Assembly: GCA_964614375.1 (NCBI GenBank)
Contig: CAZTLI010000050.1
Span: 1-18,595, forward strand
From: CAZTLI01 sp964614375
GTDB lineage: Bacteria > Chloroflexota > Anaerolineae > Aggregatilineales > Phototrophicaceae
Length of the DNA: 18,595 nt
Direction: 5' to 3'
Part shown: positions 7,201 through 15,123 of the stretch, piece after piece
How the letters are laid out: each line of letters opens with the position of its first letter
Position numbering within the stretch: the first letter of the stretch is position 1
The notes under the pieces: model-generated
What the model was told of the DNA's origin: nothing
Databases searched by the model: none
Seen by the model: the letters and a program-made list of their open reading frames with translations, nothing else
Made by a program: the position numbers and the translations under genes

Positions 7201-8926
7201 CATAGAGTTGACCCGTTGGATTGAGCCGCTGCCATGCGCCAGTTGCTGGAGCCACTTCGTCACTGCCGGGGATACTGATGTTTTGACCATCAATCCCCAG
7301 CGGAGCGCCACCATCGGCGTCCCATGGGGGGCCAAGACTGGTGCCAAAACCAAAAACCTCCACTACGTCTTCAAGGTGGGGTTCGTTATTGCCCTGTTCC
7401 TCCGACTGCCAGATACCTGCGAGGTGAATCTCGCTGTCGGGTTCATCCGCATCACTGGAGAAGATGTGCAGCGTGCTATGGTACACATCACGCGGTCCAA
7501 CATTGCGTATGAAGCGAACGTTCAGGTCATAAAATCCACCCGCAGGAATGACAAGCGGTCCGGTTTCACCGTTGGGTAGATCGAAATCGGTTGGGTTATC
7601 AATCGAAAACGACGTGATTGTCAGGTTGTCTGTTGGATGTGTATTGCGAATCCGCAGGGTGACAATGGTATGCGTTACAAAAATCGGGAGCTGGTTTTGT
7701 ATTTTGCTAAACGACAACCAGGTATTGAGATAACTCATCTGGGGTATGCCTTGAATATAGGCATTACTCCAATCCATGTTGGTGAATTCGATTTCACCAC
7801 CTGCCGCCAATACGCCGGGCTGGACATTGCGGATGACGAATACGATGTCGTTAAAGTCAAAGCCTGCGACTGCTTCGTCATAGGCGATGATATAGGCGTT
7901 GGGTTCAATAGTGCCGTTGGGATTACGGAACTCATAAACGCGAGCGTGATGTGTTGTAATGGCTGTCCAGGGATCGCCCTGACCGCCCGCATCGACTGCA
8001 TCTTCAGCCGCGTTCAGCGCATCTTCGGTATAAACGTTGCGCCCGTTCCAGAGCGGTGGTGGATAGGTCGTATACATCCCAAAGGCTGCGCCACCCGGAT
8101 TAAAACTCAGTGATCCCGTAATGGCGGGCGAGAGCGTCTGGTGGCTGTTGCCATTGATAGACAGAATCTGTGTTTTGGCGGCCCGATTGCCCGCAGCGTA
8201 ATAACCAAGAAGCACTGGACTGGGAAAACCGTTGACAGCATAAACACCCAGAACCTGTACCGTGACAGGTTGAGCAGCATTCGCGCGTTGAAAGACTGGA
8301 ACTAATACTTCTTGACCCAGTGGAATGGCGACGGGTGTTGTACTGTGAATGGTCGTTGTTGCCGGGACATCGTCGCCCGTGTTGGTCGGGATGTCATAGA
8401 CGTTAAAAATCTCTTGCAGCGAAGGTTCACCATTCACACCCGCGCCTGTCCATGACAAGCCGCGCAAATTAACAGTCGTTACGTTGGTTGCGGGTAGGGT
8501 CGTGCCTGCATCGTGGACGATATTCAACGTTGCATCGTTGTTGCCTTCGGCAGTGGGGTCAGGATCGTAGACCACACTGACAATGGTTGACTGTCCATTA
8601 TTCAGGACGACGGGTAATCCGGGCGGCGTGATAATAAACCGTGCCGCGTGCGTTCCGGTCACTGTGATACTTGTGATCGTGAGGGGGTCGGTCCCGGTGC
8701 TGGTGATTGTCACTGTCTGAGCCGCTGTATTGGGGCCAGATGTGAGACCACCAAACGTCAACAACGCGGGCGACACCGTGATCTGTGAGCCGGGCAAATA
8801 AGCTGCCTCTGATGCGAGCGTGTCATGTGTGGGCGATGCCGCTGCATAGAGCGATGGGGCATAGACTGTCAATAACAGTAAGACCATGACCCAGATGAGG
8901 GGGACTGAAAATCGTTTCCGTACCAT
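1268..8926 (-). CDS. Giant multi-repeat LPXTG surface protein (adhesin-like)
   Basis: A 2552-residue secreted protein. Residues 1-29 form a signal peptide (MVRKR, then a hydrophobic stretch ending SLYAA). Domain order by eye: an ASH/HYDIN-like domain (47-155); a DUF4114-like domain with the FDFND motif (about 250-368); a second ASH-like segment (about 370-505); a second DUF4114-like domain with FDFQDN (about 515-723); an Ig/DUF11-like domain (727-848); a prealbumin/SpaA-like domain (856-1115) split by a malectin-like insert (about 890-1055); five Big_9/cadherin-like repeats (1119-1585); six DUF11-like repeats with Cys pairs (1588-2227); two further DUF11-like domains (2229-2509); and LPQTG at 2511-2515, a hydrophobic helix at 2522-2540 and an RRVRR tail. 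The product is probably exported by Sec and anchored by a sortase. The domains bind sugars or proteins in other families, so adhesion is likely but unproven. AAGGAA at 8935-8940 supports the start. No catalytic domain was recognised. Confidence 0.92.
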   Translation of the reverse strand: MVRKRFSVPLIWVMVLLLLTVYAPSLYAAASPTHDTLASEAAYLPGSQITVSPALLTFGGLTSGPNTAAQTVTITSTGTDPLTITSITVTGTHAARFIITPPGLPVVLNNGQSTIVSVVYDPDPTAEGNNDATLNIVHDAGTTLPATNVTTVNLRGLSWTGAGVNGEPSLQEIFNVYDIPTNTGDDVPATTTIHSTTPVAIPLGQEVLVPVFQRANAAQPVTVQVLGVYAVNGFPSPVLLGYYAAGNRAAKTQILSINGNSHQTLSPAITGSLSFNPGGAAFGMYTTYPPPLWNGRNVYTEDALNAAEDAVDAGGQGDPWTAITTHHARVYEFRNPNGTIEPNAYIIAYDEAVAGFDFNDIVFVIRNVQPGVLAAGGEIEFTNMDWSNAYIQGIPQMSYLNTWLSFSKIQNQLPIFVTHTIVTLRIRNTHPTDNLTITSFSIDNPTDFDLPNGETGPLVIPAGGFYDLNVRFIRNVGPRDVYHSTLHIFSSDADEPDSEIHLAGIWQSEEQGNNEPHLEDVVEVFGFGTSLGPPWDADGGAPLGIDGQNISIPGSDEVAPATGAWQRLNPTGQLYGRQIGAWHGTGTGGVGLDVITGGGPNAGVGHGALYYQTILPRIDAANTSERIWTTGQFPATTFAVKQGGRRTDDPYNCLQAGFPTVPTSQCASPGPFPFNQGMRGVRMFALRNNAGEIVPGAYISAQDFVPGNFDFQDNIGLWFNIAPVITEIDPTVTASAAPDPATINTQATFTFRVRNVTTIPVTGITLSGTYLASVTIDGITSTQGSCSFGGGNYTCTIGNLSTSQEVIVTVLMTSATEGIRTVTGTVTDTDPRTDINLTNNTASASVTYFDPANPTSSITIIKDAISDSSQSFSFTGSFGNFSLVDNGASGTPLFAYNFQPAASAVPPGFIVDSGAAYSAGAGFGWVNQATGVPTANNNTRQRAVPPPPDDGIPQEQLTFNHMHFGGVTYTWLRDIPNGFYDVTISVGDVLFSNSTHLVNVEGVNVINFVPGGTPGTRIATATARVQVTDGQLTVDAVGGANTKIDYIIISSPPTNQTGFAVVPGTYTVTEDTAGLPANWSLSGVVCTGGSTTNVPSGVQITVGSNQDVVCTFTNVDSNATLIAVDDFATTPINTLVTIDVVANDTGVVPNTVAVVNGTLPGSVLTNNGDGTFDYTPPPGFEGTDTFTYTGEDGLGTTSNVATVTITVGGAPTANDETEVTAINTPITFDVITNDFDPQGNGTIDPTTTTVVAPPASGNLVNNGDGTFTYTPVAGFTGTVTFTYTVEDVDGNVSNVATVTIIVNDIPVAIDDNGSTSTGVPVTVTVVTNDTDAIGGIDNTSIVVTAQPANGTAVSNGDGTVTYTPNGGFTGPTDTFTYTVSDIYGQVSNVATVTITFNNIPPVANDDSATADSGVPVIIDLTTNDTDADGTIDVTSTALGGTPAANGNVVFNGDGTATYTPNAAFSGVDTFTYTVLDNTGAISNEATVTVTVNASPVAVDDSATTLEDTPVTIDVTVNDTDSDGTIDVTTVVVTGGPTNGSIVNNGDGTITYTPNPAYSGPDTFTYTVDDNSGATSNQATVTITVFGTAPGITVSITPATQQVLSGANTTFDVTVTNTSSAVALDNVSVFNNNTLPFVSDCARGLGTLAPSAVVNFTCTDTAITADYDKTITVSGEPQNGAPTVTDNDTVSVTVYVPQISIVINPPTQDVPLDGTAVFFITVTNTGPSALQNAVVTDSDPTSDCEVDQATQPGLALMNPGDAVNYTCTVTNVLANFTNTVTVTAEDVASGAPVTANDSADVVMLPPDIEITITPAVQAVIPGNAAVFTITVTNTGPFDLDNVTITDSDATSDCEADGTRFPQLLTLAAGASFNYPCMIPSVVAPLTNTADVTATPAGGGAPVTDSDSADVTLAVGNPSITITVTATAPVVPVGGNADFTIVVVNNGDTQLNNVTVTALNATGCSINVGTLAPGAGQTYSCSEPGVTTGFTNTADVVGTIVGGGGATVTASDSDSVQVAGLTITKDPVVQTIASGGTANYTITVDNIGEVELDVTVTDPTVAACDNAIGLLAAGASTTYGCSQPGVVANFTNTITASGITTDGSNVTVTDDDSADVVVTVTAPSISVVLSPATQTILAGTAANFTVTVTNNGNEQIDGVVVTNDVVAACDADQTTQAGLASIAVGASVSYTCSEPNVTANFTNTVTANGTSTPGGTPVTDTDTADVTVTGSLFDPPFGFKAVTDEGNSVLRWGFFWTNNGPTAIQMRVTDTVPAGLTLIPGSVTCTTNPGGALTTTFCGVVGNQIVWEGILQPEPVPGVTRLVDAVNPLIVSFRTQVPDGINSATNISNAEYDSDGDGALDATANSNQATWSRGVPTVDNPTTVASASVSNGTATIVKTASPPFAGTGENVTFTITISNNSDQPIAAIGLTDDVPAEFEILSASASFGSPTVSGQTVSLAPFFLGQGQSVTLTIETRIRDSVQAPFVLLNIACTTDVADTLCANTRVLSVSVLPQTGQSPWSAWRPIIFLLAGLLTAFAAGRFIRRVRRPQDEH
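1382..1396 (-). other. LPQTG sortase cleavage motif
   Basis: Encodes LPQTG at residues 2511-2515 of the giant protein. It is followed by a short polar linker, a hydrophobic helix (about 2522-2540) and a basic tail (RRVRRPQDEH). This is the standard three-part cell-wall sorting signal. It lies 37 residues before the C-terminus, as expected. No sortase gene is in the window. Confidence 0.85.
1850..1876 (-). other. Isolated calcium-loop-like motif
   Basis: Residues 2351-2359 of the giant protein read DSDGDGALD. This matches the DxDxDGxxD calcium loop seen in EF-hand, dockerin and thrombospondin type-3 repeats. It occurs once, in the atypical DUF11-like domain before the last repeat, and may rigidify the wall-proximal stalk. 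Confidence 0.5.
2246..4165 (-). repeat. Six DUF11-like coding repeats with paired cysteines
   Basis: Six tandem units of about 101-110 residues (1588-2227). Each begins near ITVSITPATQ and contains FTVTVTNTG-like strands, a central Cys, a second Cys in (Y/F)xC, then NFTNTVT and a DSDSADV-type end. They are diverged at the DNA level, so this is an old protein repeat and not a recent DNA duplication. Such arrays typically form a rigid surface stalk. Confidence 0.75.
4172..5572 (-). repeat. Five Big_9/cadherin-like coding repeats
   Basis: Five tandem units of about 89-94 residues (1119-1585). Each has the pattern PVAxDDxATT near the start, then VTIDVxxNDTD(xDG), then NGDGTxTYTPxxxFxGxDTFTYTVxD, then SNxATVTITV. 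This is the classic bacterial cadherin-like Ig repeat. The acidic NDTDxDG turns may bind calcium, by analogy with cadherins. Confidence 0.8.
5762..6259 (-). other. Malectin-like domain inserted in a prealbumin-like domain
   Basis: Residues about 890-1055 of the giant protein show a carbohydrate-binding-like sandwich. It starts FAYNFQPAASAVPPGFIVDSG, continues through AYSAGAGFGWV and IPNGFYDVTISVGDVLFSNS, and ends in VTDGQLTVDAVGG and KIDYIIIS. It interrupts a SpaA/prealbumin-like domain: SITIIKDA...SFSFTGSFGNFSLVDNG lies before it and FAVVPGTYTVTED...VVCTFTNV lies after it. Malectin-like domains commonly bind sugars, so this is the best candidate ligand-binding module of the protein. Confidence 0.65.
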
Positions 8927-9218
8927 AATATAAGTTCCTTAACCAAACCCTGTGATCCCGACGAAAATTATCAACAACGTTGGTATAACCATGTTCAACT
9001 TGATATGGCCTAAGAAAGTATTGAGGAGGTGTGAAGGTTGATATTCTCGCCCGTCAATTGTTTATGGAAAAAGTTTAGGCCAATATACAGGGTAATGAAA
9101 TCAACTAAAATCTAACTAAATAAAGCGCGTCATTCCCCTAAAAGAAAACGTATGAAAGCATAGGTTTGGATTGCCAAACATTTGTCCCCGATGCTGGTAA
9201 ACCATTAGCAAACTTATT

Positions 9219-9241
9219 TTACAACAATTTTGTTACAACAA
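9219..9241. repeat. Short direct repeat, possible regulator site
   Basis: TTACAACAA occurs twice, at 9219-9227 and 9233-9241, with a 14-bp period. On the minus strand it reads TTGTTGTAA twice. It lies about 290 bp upstream of the giant gene's start. Confidence 0.4.
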
Positions 9242-9298
9242 ACGTGGATATTTCGCGGAGAGTTGTTAAGACGGTGTATAGATCCACCTTACAAATAC

Positions 9299-9335
9299 TT
9301 CGCCTAACAAAATCGGGCAATCCATGTTAGGCGAA
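9299..9335 (-). terminator. Perfect inverted repeat downstream of the glycan cluster
   Basis: TTCGCCTAAC (9299-9308) and GTTAGGCGAA (9326-9335) form a perfect 10-bp stem with a 17-base loop. It sits about 100 bp past the stop of the last glycan gene. There is no T-run on either side, so it is an imperfect intrinsic terminator. It could instead be an mRNA-stabilising hairpin or an operator. Confidence 0.4.
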
Positions 9336-9432
9336 TACGAAAAGATGAAAACCCGGTATTGTGGTCGATACTGTGCCTAAGGTCTTCACACTGTCTCAAT
9401 TGTATCTGGCGCATTTAACTATTTAACGCGCA

Positions 9433-10235
9433 TTAGCCATACCGCATTTCCTGCGTCGGTGGCGTGGCGGATTCCGGGTCAACGCGCCGGATTTTCAGCA
9501 CCTGTAATGCCAGCATACTCAGATACAGCGGGTTGAGATACAGGTACCGTCGCCATAAGCGACCCGGCTCTTGATACAACCGGAACGCCCACTCCAGCCC
9601 CATGCGTTGCAAACGGGGTGGCGCCTGGGGCAGTGTGCCTGCATGAAAGTCGAACGCCGCGCCAACGGCAATCGCAGGCAGCGGCAGCAGGTCGCGCATT
9701 TCATAGACCCACGTTTCCTGTCGTGGACAGCCCAAACCCACAAAGACAATTTTCGCGCCGCTGGATTTGATTTCTTCCGCAATTTCGATCTTTTCTTCCG
9801 GCGTCACTTGCCGGAAGCGGGACGGCTGATAGCCCGCGATTTGGATGTTCGGGAATTGCTCGCGCAGGTTGCCGACCAGCTTCTCCAAGACATCGGGTTT
9901 GCTGCCATAGAAGTAGATGGGGACGCCTTCTTGGGCCGCCCGTTCACAAATCTTCAGTGTGAGGGTGGGGCCATAGACCCGGTCTGTGAGTTCGGCTTTG
10001 TGCAGGCTGTTGAGCGCCCAACGCACGGGCATTCCATCGGGACACACCAGATCAAGGTGATTCAGGCGATAACGGTGTTCGTTATCGAGCGCGCCGGTCA
10101 TCACGCCGTGTACAGCCAGCGCGGTAACAGCCAAATGCTGGTCGTTTTTTGCCGCGTCTATCACACGCTGAACCGCGCCTTCATAATCAATGGCGTTGAT
10201 GCTGACGCCGAGAATGTTGTGTTTGCCGCTGTCTA

Positions 10236-10239
<4 letters not shown>
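9433..10239 (-). CDS. WecG/TagA/CpsF-family glycosyltransferase
   Basis: A 268-residue GT26-family enzyme; such enzymes transfer a sugar (often N-acetylmannosamine or a related residue) onto a lipid-linked precursor at the inner membrane face. Seen: VTALAVHG near residue 39, the conserved CPDG with the likely catalytic Asp68, a YFYGSKPDVLEKL nucleotide-binding strand, FVGLGCPRQE, AVGAAFDFHAG, and the family C-terminus with EW and RLYQEPGRLWRRY. The C-terminal hydrophobic stretch LNPLYLSMLALQVL fits membrane association. I chose the ATG at 10239 because it overlaps the SDR stop as ATGA and has GGGGAG at 10250-10255. An in-frame ATG at 10257 would add six residues with no ribosome site. Most relatives have Asn two residues after the first-motif Thr (TxN); here it is Leu (TAL). 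It is the last gene of the glycan cluster. The sugar is not predictable. Confidence 0.9.
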
Positions 10240-11312
<1,073 letters not shown>

Positions 11313-11377
11313 TATGTAACTGCTCCTTGCTTGATGCACAATTCTTGAATGATACCAACGATAGCTTATGCTTTAGC

Positions 11378-11410
11378 GACTATCATAGTCCTAAATTTAG
11401 AGTATGAAAA
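11378..11410 (-). promoter_or_regulatory. Possible internal promoter with two adjacent palindromes
   Basis: Two palindromes abut: GACTATCATAGTC (11378-11390) and CTAAATTTAG (11391-11400). On the minus strand TATGAT (11382-11387) lies 17 bp after TTTTCA (11405-11410), a weak -10/-35 pair that overlaps both palindromes. It would fire toward the SDR gene, starting about 65 bp before its ATG. The 142-bp gap here is the largest break inside the glycan cluster. Confidence 0.35.
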
Positions 11411-11454
11411 TGTGAAAAAACGAACAATGCCAGTGTTATGTATTTGATATGGCG

Positions 11455-12642
11455 TTAAGATGGCCTGGCCTGTGCAAGCGTTTGTTCATAAATGCTGGAC
11501 AACAACGCATAATTCCGCGCGGCTGTGTAGTGTGCCTCAAAATGCGTTCGCGCCTGCTGCCCTAGCGTCGCCTGCGTTTCCGGGTTAGCCCATAACTGCT
11601 TCACTTTTTCAGCGAGGTCATTCGCGTCACCCGCTTTGAAATGCAAACCAGTCTGTCCGTCTGTAACCACCTCTGCCACCGCACCATGATTAGATGCAAT
11701 CACGGGTGTGCCACAGGCATAGGCTTCAATTGCGACCAGTCCAAAGGTTTCGTACCATTCCGATGGAAAGATGAGGGCATAGGCATCTTGCATCAATTGT
11801 AAGACGGTCTCTTTGGGCTGACGCCCCATGAATTCAATTTGTGTGAGATTGTGCTGGTCGGCGTATGATTGCAGCTCAACGAGAAGGGGCCCATCGCCGA
11901 CGATTTTAATCGGGATGTTGGTCAACTGCTGCCATGCCTTAACAACTGTCCACAAGCCTTTATCTTCAGTGATACGCCCGACGAAGAGGGCGTAATTGCC
12001 TGTGCTGGCTTTTGCGCCGGGATCGTTGCTCAGGAAGTTGGGTTTGATAACGATATTTGCGTCGTGCCAGCCCGCTTCTAAGAATTTATTACGCACGAAC
12101 TGCGTCAACGCGATATAGGTATCGACCTGCTTGCGATAGGTGCGGCGCAGACGATGGAAGGTCAGCATGGCGGCGGCGCCTGCTGATTGGGCTTTTGAAT
12201 CGCGATAGCAGGCATGGATGACACCGGGATAGGGCACGAGTTTGCCCATGCAATCTTCACAGATGTGCCCATCACGCAGGAAGAGGGCATTAGGACACAG
12301 CAAGCGATAGTTGTGTAGTGTTTGCACAACGGGAACGCCCATCTTTTGGCAAGCATAGTAGGCCGACGGAGAGATAAGCATGAAGGTATTGTGAAAGTGG
12401 GCGATGTCTGGTTTCTCGCGCGTGATGACATCCCGCAGGTCTGCTGCTGACTTGCCCGACCAGATAGTTTGCAGCGGCAGCCTGGCTTTTTGACCTTTGC
12501 TCATGGCGCCGATTTCGTGATTGGTGCGAATATACTGTACGACTTCGTGCCCATACTGGCGCAGGAGGTCGGTTTCTTGCTCAACCACGACATCTTCACC
12601 ACCGCGCTGCTGATATTCGTTGTGAATAATCAGGATTTTCAT
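11455..12642 (-). CDS. GT4-family glycosyltransferase
   Basis: A 395-residue GT-B retaining glycosyltransferase, cytoplasmic or peripheral to the membrane. The N-terminal domain opens with MKILIIHNEYQQRGGEDVVV, a glycine-rich acceptor loop. The C-terminal nucleotide-sugar domain has FVGRITEDKG (220-229), VGDGP (248-252) and an EX7E motif (Glu298, Glu306) in PSEWYETFGLVAIEAYACGTPV. Cys116, Cys128 and Cys131 form a CPN...CEDC cluster, common in one GT4 subgroup, which may bind metal or be structural. The ATG overlaps the stop of the upstream polymerase gene as ATGA. It is the last gene before the 142-bp gap. The donor and acceptor sugars are unknown. Confidence 0.92.
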   Translation of the reverse strand: MKILIIHNEYQQRGGEDVVVEQETDLLRQYGHEVVQYIRTNHEIGAMSKGQKARLPLQTIWSGKSAADLRDVITREKPDIAHFHNTFMLISPSAYYACQKMGVPVVQTLHNYRLLCPNALFLRDGHICEDCMGKLVPYPGVIHACYRDSKAQSAGAAAMLTFHRLRRTYRKQVDTYIALTQFVRNKFLEAGWHDANIVIKPNFLSNDPGAKASTGNYALFVGRITEDKGLWTVVKAWQQLTNIPIKIVGDGPLLVELQSYADQHNLTQIEFMGRQPKETVLQLMQDAYALIFPSEWYETFGLVAIEAYACGTPVIASNHGAVAEVVTDGQTGLHFKAGDANDLAEKVKQLWANPETQATLGQQARTHFEAHYTAARNYALLSSIYEQTLAQARPS

Positions 12643-13916
12643 GCGGGCGCGCCCTGATATAAGGTCTGGACTCGCGACAATTCACGTTCGCGCACCATCC
12701 GTTCGTTAAAACGGGGCAATAATGCCACACACATCCAGAACGTCCAGCTTTCGACACTGGGAACAATTAACGCCTGTGATGTAAATCCCGCAATTAGCAT
12801 CATAAACAACAGCGAGACAGTCGCAAAGATTTCTGGCCTGCTGCCCTGCGAGATAAATAGTCGTATCGCATAGATGACAATGGGTATCAGAAAGATCAAA
12901 TAGGCACCAAAACTTATCAGGCCGCCGCCCGATAAAATTTCGAGATAGGCATTATGGGAATTGCCGAGGCGGTCATTGAATTCTAAAAGAATAGCACGAT
13001 TGGCTTGAAAACCGACGCCGGTGAAGGGGGCTTGTTCCAATGTTTGGGCGACGGTGTATTCCCACAGCGGTGTACGAGAACTGAGGGTTGCCAATGATTT
13101 TTCGTCACGTACCACAAATTCGCTAATTGCCGCTGCTGCCCCCACCATGATGATTAATGGGATGAGCAATACAATCAGATATTGGGCGATGCGTAGGCGA
13201 CCACTTTGCGGAACACGGATGAACGATAGGACAAAGAAGAAAGCGATGATGCCATAATAGGTTCGCGTTTGTGCCACAATCAATAAAAAGATGAACAAAG
13301 CCACAATGCTAATAAAAACATAGCGGTTTTGAATCACCGTGCGAACACTAAATATGATTGCCAAGGTCACTGCCGCTAATGAACCGGGATTGGCAATTAA
13401 ATCGCCACGAACTCTGTTTTCGCCACCGAAATAAACCAGATCTGGCGCGACAAACATCGCCAGCACAATACACAATCCTAAAACGACGCAGGTGCCGACC
13501 ATGTGCCTAAAGGTTGAAACCACACCAAATTTCCGCACCCAAAATTCTGTGAATATCACCACCAATATCACTTGCATCCCGCGATAAAAGGTCAGGAATA
13601 CGGCGTCACTCACTAATATGGATAATACCAGTGTACCTCCATAGAGCACGGCCCATTTATGAATGCCACCAAATTTGGGCAGACGTTTGTTAAAGAGCGC
13701 ATAGCCATTGAAATAGTGCAACATCCATAATGCACCCAAACCCCATATCATGGCACTGAACAGGATAGAACTATCTACACTGCCGGATAGGGAAGCGGTT
13801 GCATCGCGCGAACGCAGCTTCGGTGGGCCACTCATCATCAAGCCGAAAATGATCGACTCGAAAAGATTGGGCTTAATTTTTAAGGCTTGTCTGGTAAGTG
13901 CGTGTGATATACTCAC
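12639..13916 (-). CDS. O-antigen ligase/polymerase-like membrane protein (Wzy/WaaL family)
   Basis: An integral membrane protein with roughly ten hydrophobic segments, resembling the O-antigen ligase/polymerase superfamily. Numbered from a GTG at 13916, the Wzy_C-type region holds SSRTPLWEY (279-287), PFTGVGFQ (297-304) and GNSHNAYLEILSGGG (318-332), with the conserved His in the HN pair. Such proteins polymerise or ligate lipid-linked glycans on the outer face. The start is uncertain. GTG at 13916 has GGGA eight bases upstream but overlaps the preceding GT4 gene by 44 bp; ATG at 13838 leaves a short gap but has no clear ribosome site. The residues before it (KPNLFESIIFGL) look protein-like, so I chose the longer form. 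Even earlier starts run through the GT4 gene in another frame. The 3' end overlaps the next gene by 4 bp. Confidence 0.82.
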   Translation of the reverse strand: MSISHALTRQALKIKPNLFESIIFGLMMSGPPKLRSRDATASLSGSVDSSILFSAMIWGLGALWMLHYFNGYALFNKRLPKFGGIHKWAVLYGGTLVLSILVSDAVFLTFYRGMQVILVVIFTEFWVRKFGVVSTFRHMVGTCVVLGLCIVLAMFVAPDLVYFGGENRVRGDLIANPGSLAAVTLAIIFSVRTVIQNRYVFISIVALFIFLLIVAQTRTYYGIIAFFFVLSFIRVPQSGRLRIAQYLIVLLIPLIIMVGAAAAISEFVVRDEKSLATLSSRTPLWEYTVAQTLEQAPFTGVGFQANRAILLEFNDRLGNSHNAYLEILSGGGLISFGAYLIFLIPIVIYAIRLFISQGSRPEIFATVSLLFMMLIAGFTSQALIVPSVESWTFWMCVALLPRFNERMVRERELSRVQTLYQGAPA

Positions 13917-15123
13917 CTTTACGATCCCACATGAAATAGTTTTCGATACGTTGACGTGCGGCTTGTGCCATTGCCATTCGCGTTTGAGGTTCTTGTTGCA
14001 GACGCTGCATGGCGGCAGCCAGGTCTTGCACTGCTTGTTCGGGTGTATTGGCCTCGACAGTGATGCCGACTTCGGGCGTGACCTGTACTGCTGGCCCACC
14101 GAGATTCAAACATAACACAGGGCGTCCGGCTGCCATTGCTTCCATACAGACCCATCCACCAGAATCGTGCAAACTGGGGTGGACGAGTACATCACATTCT
14201 TGCAGACGTTCGAGGACTTCGCTGCGGGGTATAGACCCAAGAAACTGCACTTTGTCGGCAATACCCAGTGTGTTGACCAGTTCACGCAGATTGTCTTTTT
14301 CGCGTCCACCGCCGATGAGCCAATACTCACTTTCTGGCGATTGTTTGCAAAATTCTGCGAAGGCCATCAGCCCTAAATGAAAGCCTTTCCAGTGCAACAT
14401 GCGCCCGATGCTGACCAAACGCAGCGCACCGTCCTGGCGGATATTCAATTGGCTTAGCGAGTCGTATTCATGGGGATGAATACCGGCTTCAAAGACCTGT
14501 TCGACGTGTTTCGCGCCGAGCTTCCGCAGCGAATCGCCTGTTTCATTCGCCTTAACCAGCGCAATCCGTGACCGGCGGGCGTTCATGCGGACAAATGGAT
14601 TGATATGGGCAATGCCGCGTATCACATCCCGGACGCGCTCGAATACCCGATTGCGAAAGCTAAATGTTTTGTGGAACGCGGCTGGCGCATTCTCGCCACC
14701 GCCAACCGGCCCCCAGACGAAGGGCGCTTCGAGATAGGGCAGGAAACTCGGCAGCCAATAATTGCCAAACGTGATGTGATGCACGATGTCGAAATGTTCT
14801 TGTGCATGAAGCCGTTTCGCCAAGCGGTAGATGCCAATTTGCCACATATAATAATAAATTTGTACGCCCCGCGTCCCCCGTTTCCAGAAGCGCGTCCATT
14901 TCGGGGTATCATAATAGACCCATTGGACGTTAGGCCAGGGATTTTCGCGCTGGTCGGCTTCGATGAGCTGGCGATTGCTTTCGCGCGTGAGTACCGAAAC
15001 ATCATGGAAGCGGGCGATCTGCCGCACCCAATTCCAACCCACACCGGGTTCTGAACCCTTATTGGGTTCGCAGGCGTAGGCCGATACCAGCACCTTGAGC
15101 CGTTTTTCTGTGTTGTCGCTCAT
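13873..15123 (-). CDS. GT4-family glycosyltransferase
   Basis: A 416-residue GT-B enzyme. The N-terminal domain starts with KVLVSAYACEPNKGSEPGVGWNW (split at residues 10-32), a motif typical of one exopolysaccharide GT4 subgroup. FVWGPVGGGENAP (135-147) follows. The C-terminal domain shows SIGRMLHWKGFHL (238-250), LIGGGREK (269-276) and PSLHDSGGWVCMEAM, where the first Glu of EX7E is Asp320 and the second is Glu328; this DX7E form fits its subgroup. The ATG overlaps the upstream GT4 stop by 4 bp, so the two are probably translated together. The polymerase gene follows. The donor is not predictable. A peripheral role at the inner membrane face is expected. Confidence 0.91.
   Translation of the reverse strand: MSDNTEKRLKVLVSAYACEPNKGSEPGVGWNWVRQIARFHDVSVLTRESNRQLIEADQRENPWPNVQWVYYDTPKWTRFWKRGTRGVQIYYYMWQIGIYRLAKRLHAQEHFDIVHHITFGNYWLPSFLPYLEAPFVWGPVGGGENAPAAFHKTFSFRNRVFERVRDVIRGIAHINPFVRMNARRSRIALVKANETGDSLRKLGAKHVEQVFEAGIHPHEYDSLSQLNIRQDGALRLVSIGRMLHWKGFHLGLMAFAEFCKQSPESEYWLIGGGREKDNLRELVNTLGIADKVQFLGSIPRSEVLERLQECDVLVHPSLHDSGGWVCMEAMAAGRPVLCLNLGGPAVQVTPEVGITVEANTPEQAVQDLAAAMQRLQQEPQTRMAMAQAARQRIENYFMWDRKGEYITRTYQTSLKN

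Larger units (their letters stand above)
8927..9432. other. AT-rich intergenic region between glycan cluster and surface-protein gene
   Basis: A gap of 506 bp with no supportable gene on either strand, visibly richer in A+T than its neighbours. It holds the ribosome site of the giant gene (8935-8940), a 9-bp direct repeat (9219-9241) and a perfect 10-bp inverted repeat (9299-9335). The promoter of the giant gene must lie here unless transcription reads through from the glycan cluster. No minus-strand -35/-10 pair at correct spacing was clear enough to call. Confidence 0.6.
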
